Assembly (NCBI GenBank): GCA_951230915.1
Contig: OX579640.1
Span: forward strand, 17,380,981-17,444,980
DNA length: 64,000 nt
DNA from: Antitrichia curtipendula
Lineage: Eukaryota > Streptophyta > Bryopsida > Hypnales > Leucodontaceae
Direction: 5' to 3'
Shown: positions 45,291-56,738 of the stretch, in pieces
How the letters are laid out: the number at the start of each line of letters is the position of its first letter
Position numbering within the stretch: the first letter of the stretch is position 1
Notes under the pieces: model-generated
What the model was told of the DNA's origin: nothing
Databases searched by the model: none
The model's input: only the letters and a program-made list of their open reading frames with translations
Translations under genes and position numbers: made by a program

Positions 45291-47762
45291 ACTGGCCCTG
45301 GCTCAACACCGATCATTCACCTGCCCACAGACATCCCACAGCTACCCCTCCCTCTTAACAGACATTTCCCAAATCACAATACAGACCCCCCCTCGTTCAC
45401 TTCACCACCACCCTCACCTCCTCCCACGGCCATTCCTCCATTACCACCACCTGCCTTAGCACCCCATCCAGAATCCATTCCACCCCTCTGCCGCTCCCAA
45501 CGCCTGCATCGACAGACTCTCAAGCTCGACGATTACGTCCTCACCTTATCCACCGATGACTTCAACATCTACACTGTCAACACCCATCCCCAACCCAGCC
45601 CACCCAAGGCAAACCACGATCACACAACCGTCACTTTCAAAACAGCCAAAACAGACCCAAGATGGAGGCAAGCCATGCAGGACGAAATGAATTCCATTTG
45701 GAAAAACGAGACATGGGACCTTGAGCCACTACCATCCGGCAAACGGGCGATAACCTGCAAATGGGTCTTCAAATTAAAACCCAGCCTTCCTGGCCAACCA
45801 ATAGTTAAAAAGACCCACCTTGTTGCCCGGGGATTTGAACAGCGACATGGAATTGATTTCAAAGAAACCTTTGCTCCCGTCATCAAATGGGCTACCCTGC
45901 GGACCGCCATTGCCCTTGCCACAGCCAAACGATGGGACGTTCATCACATGGACGTTAGAACTGCCTTTTTACATGGATTATTCAAAGAAAAAGTTTACAT
46001 GTTACAACCACCAGGATTTCGAGCCCACGAACAAGAATGCCTAGTCTGCAAACTCAACCGCTCCCTATATGGACTCAAACAGAGCTCCAGAACCTGGTAC
46101 GACAGGATCGACGCAGCTCTCAAAAGAATTAGACTCCAATGAAGCAACTCTGACCCCAACCTGTACTTCATGCACCAACAGGGAGAAACCTTGATTCTAA
46201 TGCTCTCTTTAGACGATCTCTTCATCACAGGTAGCTCCCCGGCACTCATCTTATGGATCAAGCAGTTTCTCCACAAGGAATTTGACATGACAGACCTAGA
46301 ACCTGTCAAACGCTACCTCGGCATTTCATTCGAGCACACCCTATTGGGACTCCTCCTTCATCAATGTGACTATACCATTTCCATACTCCACGACTTCGAC
46401 ATGACTGACAGTAAACCTGCTCCTACACCATTCCCAGATGGACAACAATTAACCTCAGATATGAAATCCCCTGCCATCAACACAACCTCATACTGCCAAC
46501 TTATAGGAAAACTCATTTTTCTTACCGTCACATGCCCCGACATAGCATATTCAGTTAGCTGGCTCAGCTCCTACATGGCCGCTCCTCAACAAGCGCACCT
46601 CGAAGCTGCCAAGCACCTGCTCAGATACCTACAAGGCACGTTAGATTTTGGAATTTTATACAAATTCGACTCTCCAACACTCATCTCCGGATACACGGAC
46701 GCCGATTGGGGCTCCTGCACAGACACTCGTCGCTCCATGGGGGCCTATATCTTCACACTCGCAGGAGGGCCCATTACTTGGCAATCAAAACGGCAACTTA
46801 CCATATCTCACTCCTCCACGGAATCGGAGTACAGAGCGCTTAGTGATGGGGCCCAGGACGTTTGGTTACACCGCTTACTCCAAGAGCTACAACCTCCTGC
46901 ACTCGAAAACTCTCCAGAATCTGCACCGCATCACTCTCTCCAACAAACCAACAGCATTTCTATCTACTGCGACAATCAAAGCGCAATCAAATTGTCTCAC
47001 AACCCTGTATTCCATGCAAGATCCAAGCACATCAAAATACATTATTACTTCATTCGCGAAAGGATTATAGAACGGAAAATTGAACTCCGGTATATTAATA
47101 TGGACTCCCAACCCGCAGATGCCCTAACCAAATCCCTCAGCCGTGTAAAACTTCACCAGCATAGGACATTCCTAGGGCTCCGCAGCTTGAAAGACCTAGA
47201 TACAAGACGAGATGAGCAAATTGCCCCTCCCGCAATATACACACTAACCTACCAAATCCCTAGCAACCTATCTGAGCTAGATACTCCTCTGCCAGTGAAA
47301 CAAAACTTTGATACTGGCACCCCTTGTATCCCAACACCTCCTGCGCACACTCTGCCCACGAGAAGTACAGGCCCGGCCGACGACCCTGCCGGACGGCATA
47401 ATACTTCCGCAGTGGGACTGATTTCACGAACTTCTGTTCCAATCTCGATCATCCGGCAGCCGCGGTCGCAGCTGCATCAGCAGGCTCAAAAATCGTCGCA
47501 CCGCCCTCACCGCAAGCCGCACAAGGGACCTCCTCAGCATTCTTCCCCGAAACCAAGTCCACTTCGACTACTCCCACCAAATTTCGAATCCAGATCGTCA
47601 ATCTCACAACCAAGGTGCACACAGGCCACACCAATAATCCAAGTACGCCTGTCCACGACTGATCCACCGCACAAATATGCAACGACCTCGGAAGATGACT
47701 TTCAACTCGTGCCATCCTCGAATTACAATTACAATCACACTCTTGCGAAATCCAAGAATTGA
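45186..47762 (+). pseudogene. Copia reverse transcriptase and RNase H part, with a long Pro/Ser-rich tail
   Basis: The second frame begins with a Pro-rich linker, then the RT domain: WRQAMQDEMNSI, GIDFKETFAPV, MDVRTAFLHG, LNRSLYGLKQSSRTWY. A TGA at 46140 interrupts it, then RT continues in the same frame with LSLDDLFITG, where the usual YVDD is SLDD but both catalytic Asp remain. RNase H follows with TDADWGS, STESEYRAL and CDNQSAIKLSHNP, then ADALTKSL. Copia proteins normally end soon after this; here about 195 further codons rich in Pro, Ser and Thr run to the stop at 47760-47762, close to the 3' LTR. Confidence 0.9.
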
Positions 47763-47810
47763 CGAATCTCTCATTCGCACCTACAGGAATGATATTGCAA
47801 GCAAAGCTTG

Positions 47811-47818
47811 AGCGGGGG
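47811..47818 (+). other. Polypurine tract of the Copia element
   Basis: AGCGGGGG abuts the start of the 3' LTR. Its position is that of the plus-strand primer; the single C makes it imperfect. Confidence 0.7.
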
Positions 47819-47993
47819 TATTGGAACCTGTCCATTAGGATTTCATCCCTATCCAATAACATTACATCCATTTGCTCGTTAGTTAGGGTTAAACTCTTGT
47901 TTTTAACCCCTATGGTTACCCTCACTAATCATCTCTCCCGACTAGGTATGATCTGAATACAGCTACGGTTCAGTTACGCTTCTTATTGCAACA
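47819..47993 (+). repeat. 3' LTR of the Copia element
   Basis: Counterpart of 42197-42366, ending GCAACA directly before the second CCGCC target duplication. Confidence 0.93.
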
Positions 47994-47998
47994 CCGCC

Positions 47999-48436
47999 CA
48001 CAAGTGTAGTTTGTAGATTTTTTGGAAAAAAATCCTCTAGAGGTGGTACTCCTCACATAATTATACCCATGCCAACTAGCAAACTGTTAGTGTGCCACTA
48101 GACATATGAGGTGTCTTCAAAATACCACTATTTGTTATTGTATGTTCACAAGAGAGTTTTTTTCTTAAAAATTCATAACCAACGCCATAGTGTTAAAGCA
48201 AAACCTAAGAAAAACGAGTTTTTTGTTCTACTGCGGAAATAAGCAACACCTGTTGGCCACTATTATGAGATCCAAGCACCATTCTGAGCAATTATGTAAC
48301 AGCTTTATTCTTTTGCAATGAGAACCAAGGCTTCATACAACAATGCAAGCCTATGCATAGTCGATAGAAATTAAATTGATAGAATTTGTCCGTATGTCAA
48401 AAACTGTTACTTCTAATTTCTATACTTTGAAGTTGT
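47999..48436. other. Unassigned sequence after the Copia element
   Basis: Nothing recognisable beyond being the right flank of the insertion. Confidence 0.4.
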
Positions 48437-48438
48437 TA

Positions 48439-48881
48439 AGGTAAACTAGCCCATTGCGGTCAGATGTCTCATAGTGGACACCTCATGCCCCCATGATGAT
48501 TTTTTCAGACCACAATCAAAATCTAATTTGACACCTATGGAGTGATTAGTGACCTCATTAGGAACATCCAACTTTTCCAGTGTAATTTATTGGAGGAAGT
48601 GACTTTTCATGGCATTCCACATTAGAAATTATTGTGACCACTCTAGGTGATTAAGATGAGCATATTGGATACACTTTTTATTGGTTATGGGGCAGCTTGT
48701 AGACCATGTTGGGAAGATCACTTCAGAAATACATAACTAATTCATACTTTGTCTGAAAAATAAAATTTCAATTGCTCTCGTTATTTCTCAAACTTATCTT
48801 TGTACAGAAAAAAATTTGAAAAATTATAGCAATGGCATGAGGGCAGACTCCAAATTCTGACCACAATGGGCTGTTTTACCT
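48439..48881. mobile_element. Family A TIR element, uninterrupted (443 bp)
   Basis: Ends AGGTAAACTAGCCCATTGCG and, inverted, AGGTAAAACAGCCCATTGTG with TA on both sides (48437-48438, 48882-48883). Colinear with the outer part of 22272-23840 over its whole length; provides the empty site for the nested B element there. Confidence 0.9.
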
Positions 48882-48931
48882 TATGTCAAGACACAATGGA
48901 AAATTTGCATTCATGTAGCTGATAAGCTGTA

Positions 48932-49334
48932 AGGTAGTGTGCTGTAAAAGCGACCCTCTCCTTCAAACCGACCCTATAATTAGTTGTAGAATGGATTGCA
49001 GGTGATCCTTGAATGGACCACTTTAGCTATTGAATGCATCAAGGAAAAATTATTTTTCTATTGCAAGAGCCAATCATTGACCTTGATTTCCTCAAATCAC
49101 TTTTGCAAAGGGACAGATTTTGGGAGACCTAGGGTCACAAATAGATACCTACAACAGAAATCTTTGAAAATTCATAACTAATTCAAAATGCTTCAAAAAA
49201 TATAAAACAACTTGTGTTATGTTTGGCATCTATTTGGCTTTCTCTGAAAAATGAGCTAAAAATATTTTTAATCATGCAAACCTATGAAAAAGGCGAATCA
49301 GCCCTTAAAGGGTTGCTTTTAGAGCCTACTACCT
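48932..49334. mobile_element. Family B TIR element (403 bp)
   Basis: Left AGGTAGTGTGCTGTAAAAGC, right inverted AGGTAGTAGGCTCTAAAAGC. TA precedes the left end; the right flank reads GA, so the duplication has decayed on that side. Lies 50 bp from the family A element 48439-48881. Confidence 0.8.
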
Positions 49335-51295
49335 GAATAGGCGAGTGGCCATTAAGGTACAACCTCCCATTAGATCGTTATTCAGTTTTTGAATATGGCA
49401 ATCAGTAGAGATAACCCGAGATAACTCTATCTGTTGTGTACTGATCCCAGGAAGGAGTAAAGTCTCAAAAATTGGCACTTTGGTCTAGTTTCAACAATGA
49501 ATTTGCAAAAATAGTTAGGTAGCTTGCTTTAAGTAAAAGATCTCGTCTGTAGGAAAAGAAACATTTCTTTGTTAACCAGTATAACATGATGCTATATGCA
49601 AGTTTTTATAGAAGAAATAAAGTCTTAATGATAAAAGATTTATCACTATATTTTTTTCCTGAATACATGGTAGACATCCATGATAATCTAGGATTGTAAT
49701 CTAGAATTAGATGTCTAAAAAAAAAAAAAGAAAGAAAAAGAAAATTAATCGTAAAATGGAGAAAAAAATATGAAAAAAGTGTTTTTTTTTTAAGTATTTT
49801 TTTATATGACGTGGCAATTGCTGCGACGCTATTTCAAGGGCTGGAAACCTTGGGGAACTTGCTGCCTTCTCCAGAGGCTGGAAATCATCTAATGGATGTA
49901 AAGCAATGATGCAAACAATGTCTTAAGAATTTGGTGCAAATAGTGAGGATAATAGTCGCATGATAGTTGTATAGGACACTTAGTCGCATTTGAGCCAGTT
50001 GTGGCAAACACTTTTTTCTTCTAGTGAACATGAAGTATTTAATAATAAACGTCCATGTGTTGATCTTGTTCTGGTGGATATGTCCCAAGGGTCTTGTGGT
50101 TCCTAGTGTGAGTAATCTAGAAACGGGAATTCCACAATGGAATGTTTTGATAGATTCTTGGTTGCAACCATTGTTTGAGTTTGGTGACAATCATCTTCCC
50201 GATGATGGTGCTTTCATCATCATTCAGCTCATAAGCAAGGTGATAAATAAAATTATGCTTGAACACTATAAAGCGTATGAATTCAAGAAGAAAATAAAAT
50301 TGGTGGGGTATAAATTAATCAATTCTATTTGACCACCATTTTGAATGTGACACAACTGATACCAAACTTCTTCAAATTTAGATTTCAAAATTTCTTATAT
50401 AATTGGAAGAAGTGAGTAGTAATAACTACTTGCAATATAAACTCTCATCTTCTCGTACAAACTTAGTGATTTGGAATTACTTTGATTGAAAAAAAGTTAA
50501 CAAAGCTGCCACCATTAAATTCAAATTCCAATGCATTTTCGACCTAAAATTTTACACTATGTACATTTATCATGATGACAGCTTGCATAACTCCATCTCT
50601 GATAAAGACCTAGCCATGAATAATGGTCATCTATAGTTAGGACCTTGTCAAACTTCAAAGCCCTATGTTATTAAATATATTGATTTAATCTTGGATTTGT
50701 GCATGTACCTTGCTTGACAATGTTGTTTTCAATTCTATTGCCCACATAGATTATCTCTCAAATCCTTATCAATATAGTTGTTGGGAATGTATGAATTGTC
50801 AATGTGTAACATTGAGCTAAAGGAAATTGACATTGTTTGATTTTTCTTTATATGTATTGATGTAGATGTTTTGATCCACACTAGTCAATCTTCTATTTGA
50901 GGAAGATGAGGACATCTTCACGGCCTTATTGGCAATATTGGTATGTGCCTTATCATACATTATAGTGGTTCTAGAACATGTGGTTGAAGAGTTGGTGGAT
51001 TACAATGAAGACCTTTGTACTAGGGAATCCATCATGAATTGATTCAGTACAAAAGTCAATGCTAGATTCTTCATTTCTTTCATATTTGTGCACTTGAACT
51101 AACTCATTTTATCTTTGTCTTGTAGATCTATGAGATACAATTTTCCATCACGCCTACCATTTTTTTTATATACTTGATTTCTTCTTTAGTCCAGAGAGGC
51201 CTTTTGACTTACTAGTTTATGCAAAGGACTTGGCTCAGGCATTTGCAATTGACAACAGTACACATAGTTTGCTCCATCACCAACTTAACCCCTAA
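49335..51295. other. Unassigned sequence with one AT-cored repeat
   Basis: 49690-49880 has an A/T core and a GC-rich end (TGACGTGGCAATTGC, CTTGGGGAACTTGC) like 9069-9330. ORFs of about 100 codons at 49885-50332 overlap on both strands and have no recognisable features. Confidence 0.35.
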
Positions 51296-51297
51296 AG

Positions 51298-51839
51298 GAC
51301 AATTGTTTGTTGAACAGACAATTGAAAATCCAACTAGGTTTCTAAGAAGTCAATTTTGGTCGGATGTTCACAAAATTTTACGCAAGGTGTGAACATGTAT
51401 CGCCTTTGTGGGAATATAGTTTTTTTTCCAATCATGTGCTTGAATTAAAAATTATGCTGATAGCTTGGGCAACTTTGAGTAGCTTTCACGAAACTCTTCC
51501 TTTACTTTTGAAATTTGGTAGGTATATAACTTACATGATAAAATGTGCAAATGTAAAAAATAACCATGTATAGTGTAAATATTTCACTTTCAGAGTAGTT
51601 AAAGGCTACTGGCCCTATCAGGTAAGGTAAAAAAAACTTTATCTTCTAACGTCAAATGTTATAATCTTTTAATCTGTGCAGTCAAAGTTTTTGAATTTTT
51701 TTTTATACATTCTATAGTAGTCTAGTACAAATTTGCATGGTTGAGTTTGTTTTTTTAACTTTTTTTTTTTTTCCCACTCCCTTAAAAGTGGCAGTTTTTT
51801 ACAATTTTGGCTTGAAATATGCCTTGGGCCGTTAGAGGT
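51298..51839. mobile_element. ACCCCTAAAG-family TIR element, short (542 bp)
   Basis: Left ACCCCTAAAGGACAATTG, right inverted ACCTCTAACGGCCC, TA on both sides (51296-51297, 51840-51841). Confidence 0.75.
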
Positions 51840-51841
51840 TA

Positions 51842-52491
51842 AAGGCCTTGTATTTTGGATTTCATAAATCTTGAGGTAATGTCTTCAGATTGGTAATCAG
51901 TTTTGATTCTTCTAAAAATGCCTACTTTGAAGATGACCCAAGGTCATAGATAACATACATCAAAATAGCTAAACCGTTAAGAGCTCTAAGATGGAATTGA
52001 AACACGCCAATCTGAATGGTGAGATTGTTCTAGCAAGAAATCTTAACCTTGTGGAACTTTTCTTTTTTTAGATTTGAAAATTGAGTCCAAAAGTAAATCC
52101 AACAACTTACTTTTTCAAGAAGATGCTCTAATTGCTCGAAAAATGAGATTGTCCATAATTTTTTAATAAGAAATACAAATGGAAAGCATGAAATCTTTCC
52201 ATATAGATAAAAACACAATCTACATGAAACAAAATTTTAAAATTTTTTACTTTAAGTTATTTTGAGGGTTTTTTACTACTTGCCAAACTAAAAAAAGGGC
52301 TTTTTGTGCCATAACTTTTGCTCCTAGGCTCCAATTGAAATAAAAAACATAAAAAACATAATATTTTTGGAAAGCTAATGTGTTTTTCTATCTCCACCAA
52401 AAATTTGAAAAAATCTCAAAAAATATTGAGACAATAGGAACCTGTCCAAAATCCATTTTGTCCCATGGGTGGACAAGGGGACTTTAGGAGT
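51842..52491. mobile_element. Right part of a second-type ACCCCTAAAG element
   Basis: Colinear with the second half of 6666-7580 (GGGCTTTTTGTGCCATAACT, GACAAGGGGACTTTAGG) and ends GGAGT followed by TA (52492-52493). A convincing left end is missing. Confidence 0.65.
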
Positions 52492-52493
52492 TA

Positions 52494-53852
52494 ACCCTTC
52501 ATCACCTAAGGTCTATTTGAGTTCAAAAACATCATTGTTTTTGAAATGTTATAGATCTAAATGCCACTTAGTTATTGAAATCTCAATTGTACAATCTTGT
52601 AGTGTATGTATTGAAGAGGACAGAAATCAAATTTGGAGTCATTTGACCACATAGATTACAAGATTATAATGTTTTTAATTAGTGTTGAAAAAGGATGCTG
52701 AAATTTTCCTAGCAACTCATTTAGAGGTGAAATTTGATTTCTAAACCTACTCAAAAGAAAAAAACTTAAACTATAAAGTGATTCAAAACTAGCATACAAA
52801 TACATTGGGGGAAAAGAAATCATTGTATTGACTCATTGTGTCTACAAAATGACTTTCAAATGTAAAAAAATAGCAAGAAAAGTTGCAAAAAACACATCTA
52901 AGGTTGAACCTCCTTCTAATAAAATGTTATGAGTCACTCACAACTTTTTGGATTGAGATGAAATTGTATCCATAAAGACAAGACTAACATAGGAGGCTTT
53001 GAAATGGAACGGGCACTAAGAATGGACCCTATAAATGGTTGTAAAATGGACATGAGTTGGTTCTGAAATTGACATGTATAGTCATTGAATGAATTAAGGA
53101 AAAAAGCATTATCAATTGCAAGAGCCAATCATTCACTTTGCTTTAGATTTGCAAGTGAACCGTTTATAGAAGACCTAGGGACCTATGACCCAACTTAGTT
53201 GAAAATTCATAAGTAATTCAAAAATGTTTGGAAAAATACGAAACCACTTGGGTTAGATTCCTCATCTATTTCTCTTTGTCTGAAAAATGAGCTAAAATTA
53301 TTCCCATCCAATTAAATACACAAAAAAGGCGGACCAGCCCTTAGATGTGCCATTTTTGAGCCTCCTATCTTAGTATGCGCAACTTTTCAAAAAAATAAAT
53401 TCAAAACGGACACTATATGAAGAAGAAACAAGCCGCCGAAGTTCACTGTAATCCAAAAATGTCAGGATTTTGAACTCGAATTGCTCCTAAACACTCAAAA
53501 AAGCTTAGATAGACATGAAAATTTTACCACAATAACTAGAATCCAAGGGAAACATAATCCAACAAATTTCATTGAAAACTAACATTGGATGAAGGAGATA
53601 CAAACCTCCAGTGTTGCAACCTTCAAATGCAGTTTGGTGAACTCAAATTGAACTTGTGAACTTTGCTTGGTTTCCAAGAAATCAGTACATTTTGGATTGA
53701 TCTGAAAATTTTACCACATAAACTTAAAGAGAGAGTGAAAATTTTACAACAAGTTTTATTGAATTCGGCCATTTGATGCAAAACTTATAGCACTTTGACT
53801 TTGACTTGAAAATATGTGAGGACGCTTTTGGTCCCCTTCAGCAATGAAGGGT
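52494..53852. mobile_element. TIR element with ACCCTTCAT ends, interrupted by a family B element
   Basis: Left ACCCTTCATCACC, right inverted ACCCTTCATTGCTGAAGG, TA on both sides (52492-52493, 53853-53854). The interior holds the dispersed segment shared with 1500-2000 and 22540-23110 and is split by 52987-53370. Confidence 0.78.
52987..53370. mobile_element. Family B TIR element inserted into a dispersed repeat, empty site visible
   Basis: Left ACATAGGAGGCTTTGAAATGG (first 16: ACATAGGAGGCTTTGA), right inverted AGATAGGAGGCTCAAAAATG. Flanks read GACTA at left and TAGTATGCGCAAC at right; the uninterrupted repeat at about 1573-1590 reads AGACTAGTATGCGCAAC, so a TA was duplicated. Confidence 0.85.
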
Positions 53853-53854
53853 TA

Positions 53855-54456
53855 AGTTGTCTTCTTTCAAGTATATTTAGTATGCACCTGAAAATGACAA
53901 CTACTCTTGCAAGATTGTGTTGAAAAAACAATTTTGCTTAAAAACAAAAAATGCAACAATACATAAAATTTATGATCTTACACTTGCATTTTACCTATTG
54001 GCCTAATATTACTCCTACAGTGTCATTTTCTAGTGCAATGCATTTGAGTGAAAAAGGGTTTTTTTAAATTCGATATTTCAAATTTGTGCTTAATCACTAT
54101 AAAAATGTGTAAGAAAAAAAATCAAGACCTTTTGAGTTCATAAATTTCAAAATATTCTAATAAAAGTTTAGGACATTTTTGGGGCCTGCCACCTTGACCT
54201 CTCTATTTGCACCCTTCTCTCTCTATTACCTCTGTGCTTCAACGACTCCTGTATGTTGGGGGCCCATAACTTTTTATCAAGGCTCCCAATAAGAAAAATA
54301 ATTGTATTGCCATAAAGCTTACACAACTCCACATCTTTCGTTGAAAATTTTAAATATTATCATTCAAAAACTCTGATGGGTTTGTTTATGAATTTCTACA
54401 ATTTCATATTCAACTCTGAGTTCCAAATTCCCCGTGGGGGACAAATGGGAATTCAA
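53855..54456. other. Diverged ACCCCTAAAG-type sequence at the left flank of Harbinger
   Basis: CCCATAACTTTTTATCAAGG and CCGTGGGGGACAAATGGG resemble the right half of second-type elements, strongly diverged. Confidence 0.45.
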
Positions 54457-54459
54457 GTA

Positions 54460-54473
54460 TGGTGCCTTCGCAC
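54460..54473 (+). repeat. Left TIR of the Harbinger element
   Basis: TGGTGCCTTCGCAC, one mismatch to the inverted right end; similarity stops after 14 bases. Confidence 0.85.
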
Positions 54474-55388
54474 CCACTCTGACGAAGGAGCACTGCTAGA
54501 GTAGTGTCGCAGTCAAAGGACGCTAACTTTGGCGGCAGTCGGCGTCCCGTAGGATCGGAGCTGACTCGCGGTTGCGGCAGTGATGAAGTCCAATACGAAG
54601 TACCGCAGTGTTCACATAGCAGTAGTTTTGGGAAGTGTCCGATTTCGAAATAGCGTTTTCACGTAACACCATGTTTGTACATTGCACACCGCTATGGTTT
54701 TTTGAAATGCTCTTCAAGCCTGTGCGAGTTTTCAATTGAAGAGCAACAGTTCGAGCGGAGTACTGCACTTCAATTTGTCGTGATTAGTTCGGCGGAACAG
54801 AGTCTCTGTTTTCGTGGTGCAGTCACAACGTGACACAGAGACGTTTTGCTCGTGAGTTTCAGCAGGGCATGTACAAGGCAGGGTACGCTGGATTGACGTC
54901 GTACTCCCTCATATTGCATGAGCTTTGTAGTTGTTGCTGGAATCAGTAGTGCATGCACTGTTTTCTTTGAGGTGTAGGAGAACCAGAAGCGCGCGGAGTT
55001 CCGACTTGGCGTTGTGGTCCTCTCTCAAAGATTGTGCACCTATGCAAACGTGATACACTTGGGAAGGTTAGTAATCGCTTTCCCTGCAAGAATTTGTTGC
55101 CCACTCCTGTGAATTGCAGTGTCTGCGAAGAGAAAGGCAACTCCATTCTTTTTTTTTTAGGGTTCACTATCAATTTTTATCTTCTCATTCAGTAATGTGT
55201 TTTAAGACCGCTTCTGCATGACAAGGGCGCATTCACAGTGTGCTTGTGCATCGCGATGCCGTTGCTTTCAGTGTGTGACAACGAACTTTTATGATGTTCT
55301 GAGTCCGAGGATTGGAAATCAGTTCCTGACTTTAGTATTCCGTCATCATTCCCGCTCGTACTCAGCAGCCCTGTGTCTGAATACAGAA

Positions 55389-56738
55389 ATGGAGCCTTCC
55401 GAATTTCCAGTTGAAGTCATGTCCGCTGTGGGATTAATGTTGCTGATGTTGCTGAATTCCAATCGCGCTCTACTAGAGGTGGCACAGAACGACCAGGAGG
55501 AGGAGATCGGCGAAAACTTGCCGACAGATTTCCATTTCGCAGACACTCAAGCTGTCAATGCTGAATCGCTCTTTGACGCAGCCTTGAATCACTTTCGTCT
55601 GTGGACTACTTTCAATTTTTTGGATGAAGATTTAGGGTACTGGGTGAAACCACGGTCGACAACGTGGTTTTCCAGGTTTCTCCTCCATGAATATGATGAT
55701 AGACGTTGGATAGAGATGTTCCGTTTCAATAAGCATTCAGTTTTTAATTTAGCGAATCTTATTGCTCCTGCTATCCGGAAGCAAGACACAAATTACAGAC
55801 AAGCCGTTCCGGTCCCCGTCTGCTTGGCTTGCACACTTTTCAAATTGAGTCACGGTGCTAGCTTCCTCATCTGCAGTGAGATGTTTGCAGTGGAAAGGAG
55901 CACCGTGTCCATCATGTTGCGGGAAGTTGTGAACGCGATCAATGTCTCCCTTCGGAACGAGATCAGCTGGCCTTGGGGAGAACATGTGCAGAGTACGGCC
56001 ACACAATTTCAGCAACTCTGTGGACTTCCCGGTGTCTGCGGTGCTATTGACGGGACGCACTTCCGAATTTCTAAGCCATGTGTTGGAGCCCATGACTACT
56101 ATTACTTCAAATCTGGTGCTTACAGTATGCAGTGCCAAGCGGTAGTGGACACTTCAAAACGATTCTTGGATTTGTACGTGGGCATGCCAGGATCAACAAA
56201 CGACTCTAGAGCTTTGAGAAGGTCAACCTTGTTCCATCGTCCTTAGCATCACAGACTCTGGGACAGTTCCTTATCTTTCAACGGATATGCCCCGTACTTG
56301 TTAGGAGACAGTGGTTATCCTCTACTACCTTGGCTGATGGTGCCACACAGACGGGACAATCAACTGTCTGTTTCCGAACGCCTTTACAACAGGAGGTTGA
56401 GCAGGGGACGCACTGTGGTTGAGAACACGTTCGGAATTCTGAAGTTGACATTCCGTGAATTGCACAGTAAATGCGACTTAGATGTCACTATCATCCCTGA
56501 CGTTGTCACTTGTTGTGTTGTTTTACACAACGTCTTGATGAATCAGTCGCGCAAAGACATTCACTGCCTACTCCATATAGTGCGCGCACAAGACGCCACT
56601 CAACAAAGACAAAATGCAGATGAAGCTCCCGCTGGAGAAGGCTTACCCGAAGTTCAAGAATTTGAAGTGGACGCGGCAGTACAGAAGAAAAGCGACTTAG
56701 GAGTGTTTTTGACGCTGCGACAAATTGCTCGACAGTGA
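55389..56738 (+). pseudogene. Harbinger transposase (DDE_Tnp_4 family), one nonsense codon
   Basis: I take the ATG giving MEPSEFP; an in-frame ATG exists at 55218. Motifs of the HARBI1/DDE_4 nuclease occur in order: helical N-terminal region with FRFNKHSVFNL, first Asp in AIDGTHF (56049-56051), GMPGSTNDSRAL, second Asp in LGDSGYP (56307-56309) and Glu in VVENTFG (56421-56423). In the family this enzyme cuts and joins DNA at the TIRs together with the Myb-like partner. A TAG at 56244-56246 splits the frame after LFHRP; both halves are in the same frame and the text on each side is conserved-looking, so one base change probably killed it. The protein would be about 449 residues without that stop, normal for the family. 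A tiny intron at the stop is a less likely explanation. Confidence 0.88.

Larger units (their letters stand above)
42197..47993 (+). mobile_element. Ty1/Copia LTR retrotransposon, complete structure, coding region decayed
   Basis: A 5.8-kb element with two short LTRs (170 and 175 bp), a primer-binding site directly after the 5' LTR, a purine tract before the 3' LTR, and the domain order gag, protease, integrase, reverse transcriptase, RNase H that defines Ty1/Copia. Both sides carry the 5-bp target duplication CCGCC (42192-42196 and 47994-47998), so borders are exact and this is a single insertion. The LTRs differ by about nine substitutions and a 5-bp indel, so the insertion is not recent. 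The frame is broken by six stops and one frameshift; the copy cannot encode its own proteins. Confidence 0.95.

Noticed and set aside
47449..47925. 158-codon minus-strand ORF at the Copia 3' end, Ala/Cys-rich start
   Set aside because: It runs across the LTR border and opposite the Pro/Ser-rich tail; most likely a shadow of it.
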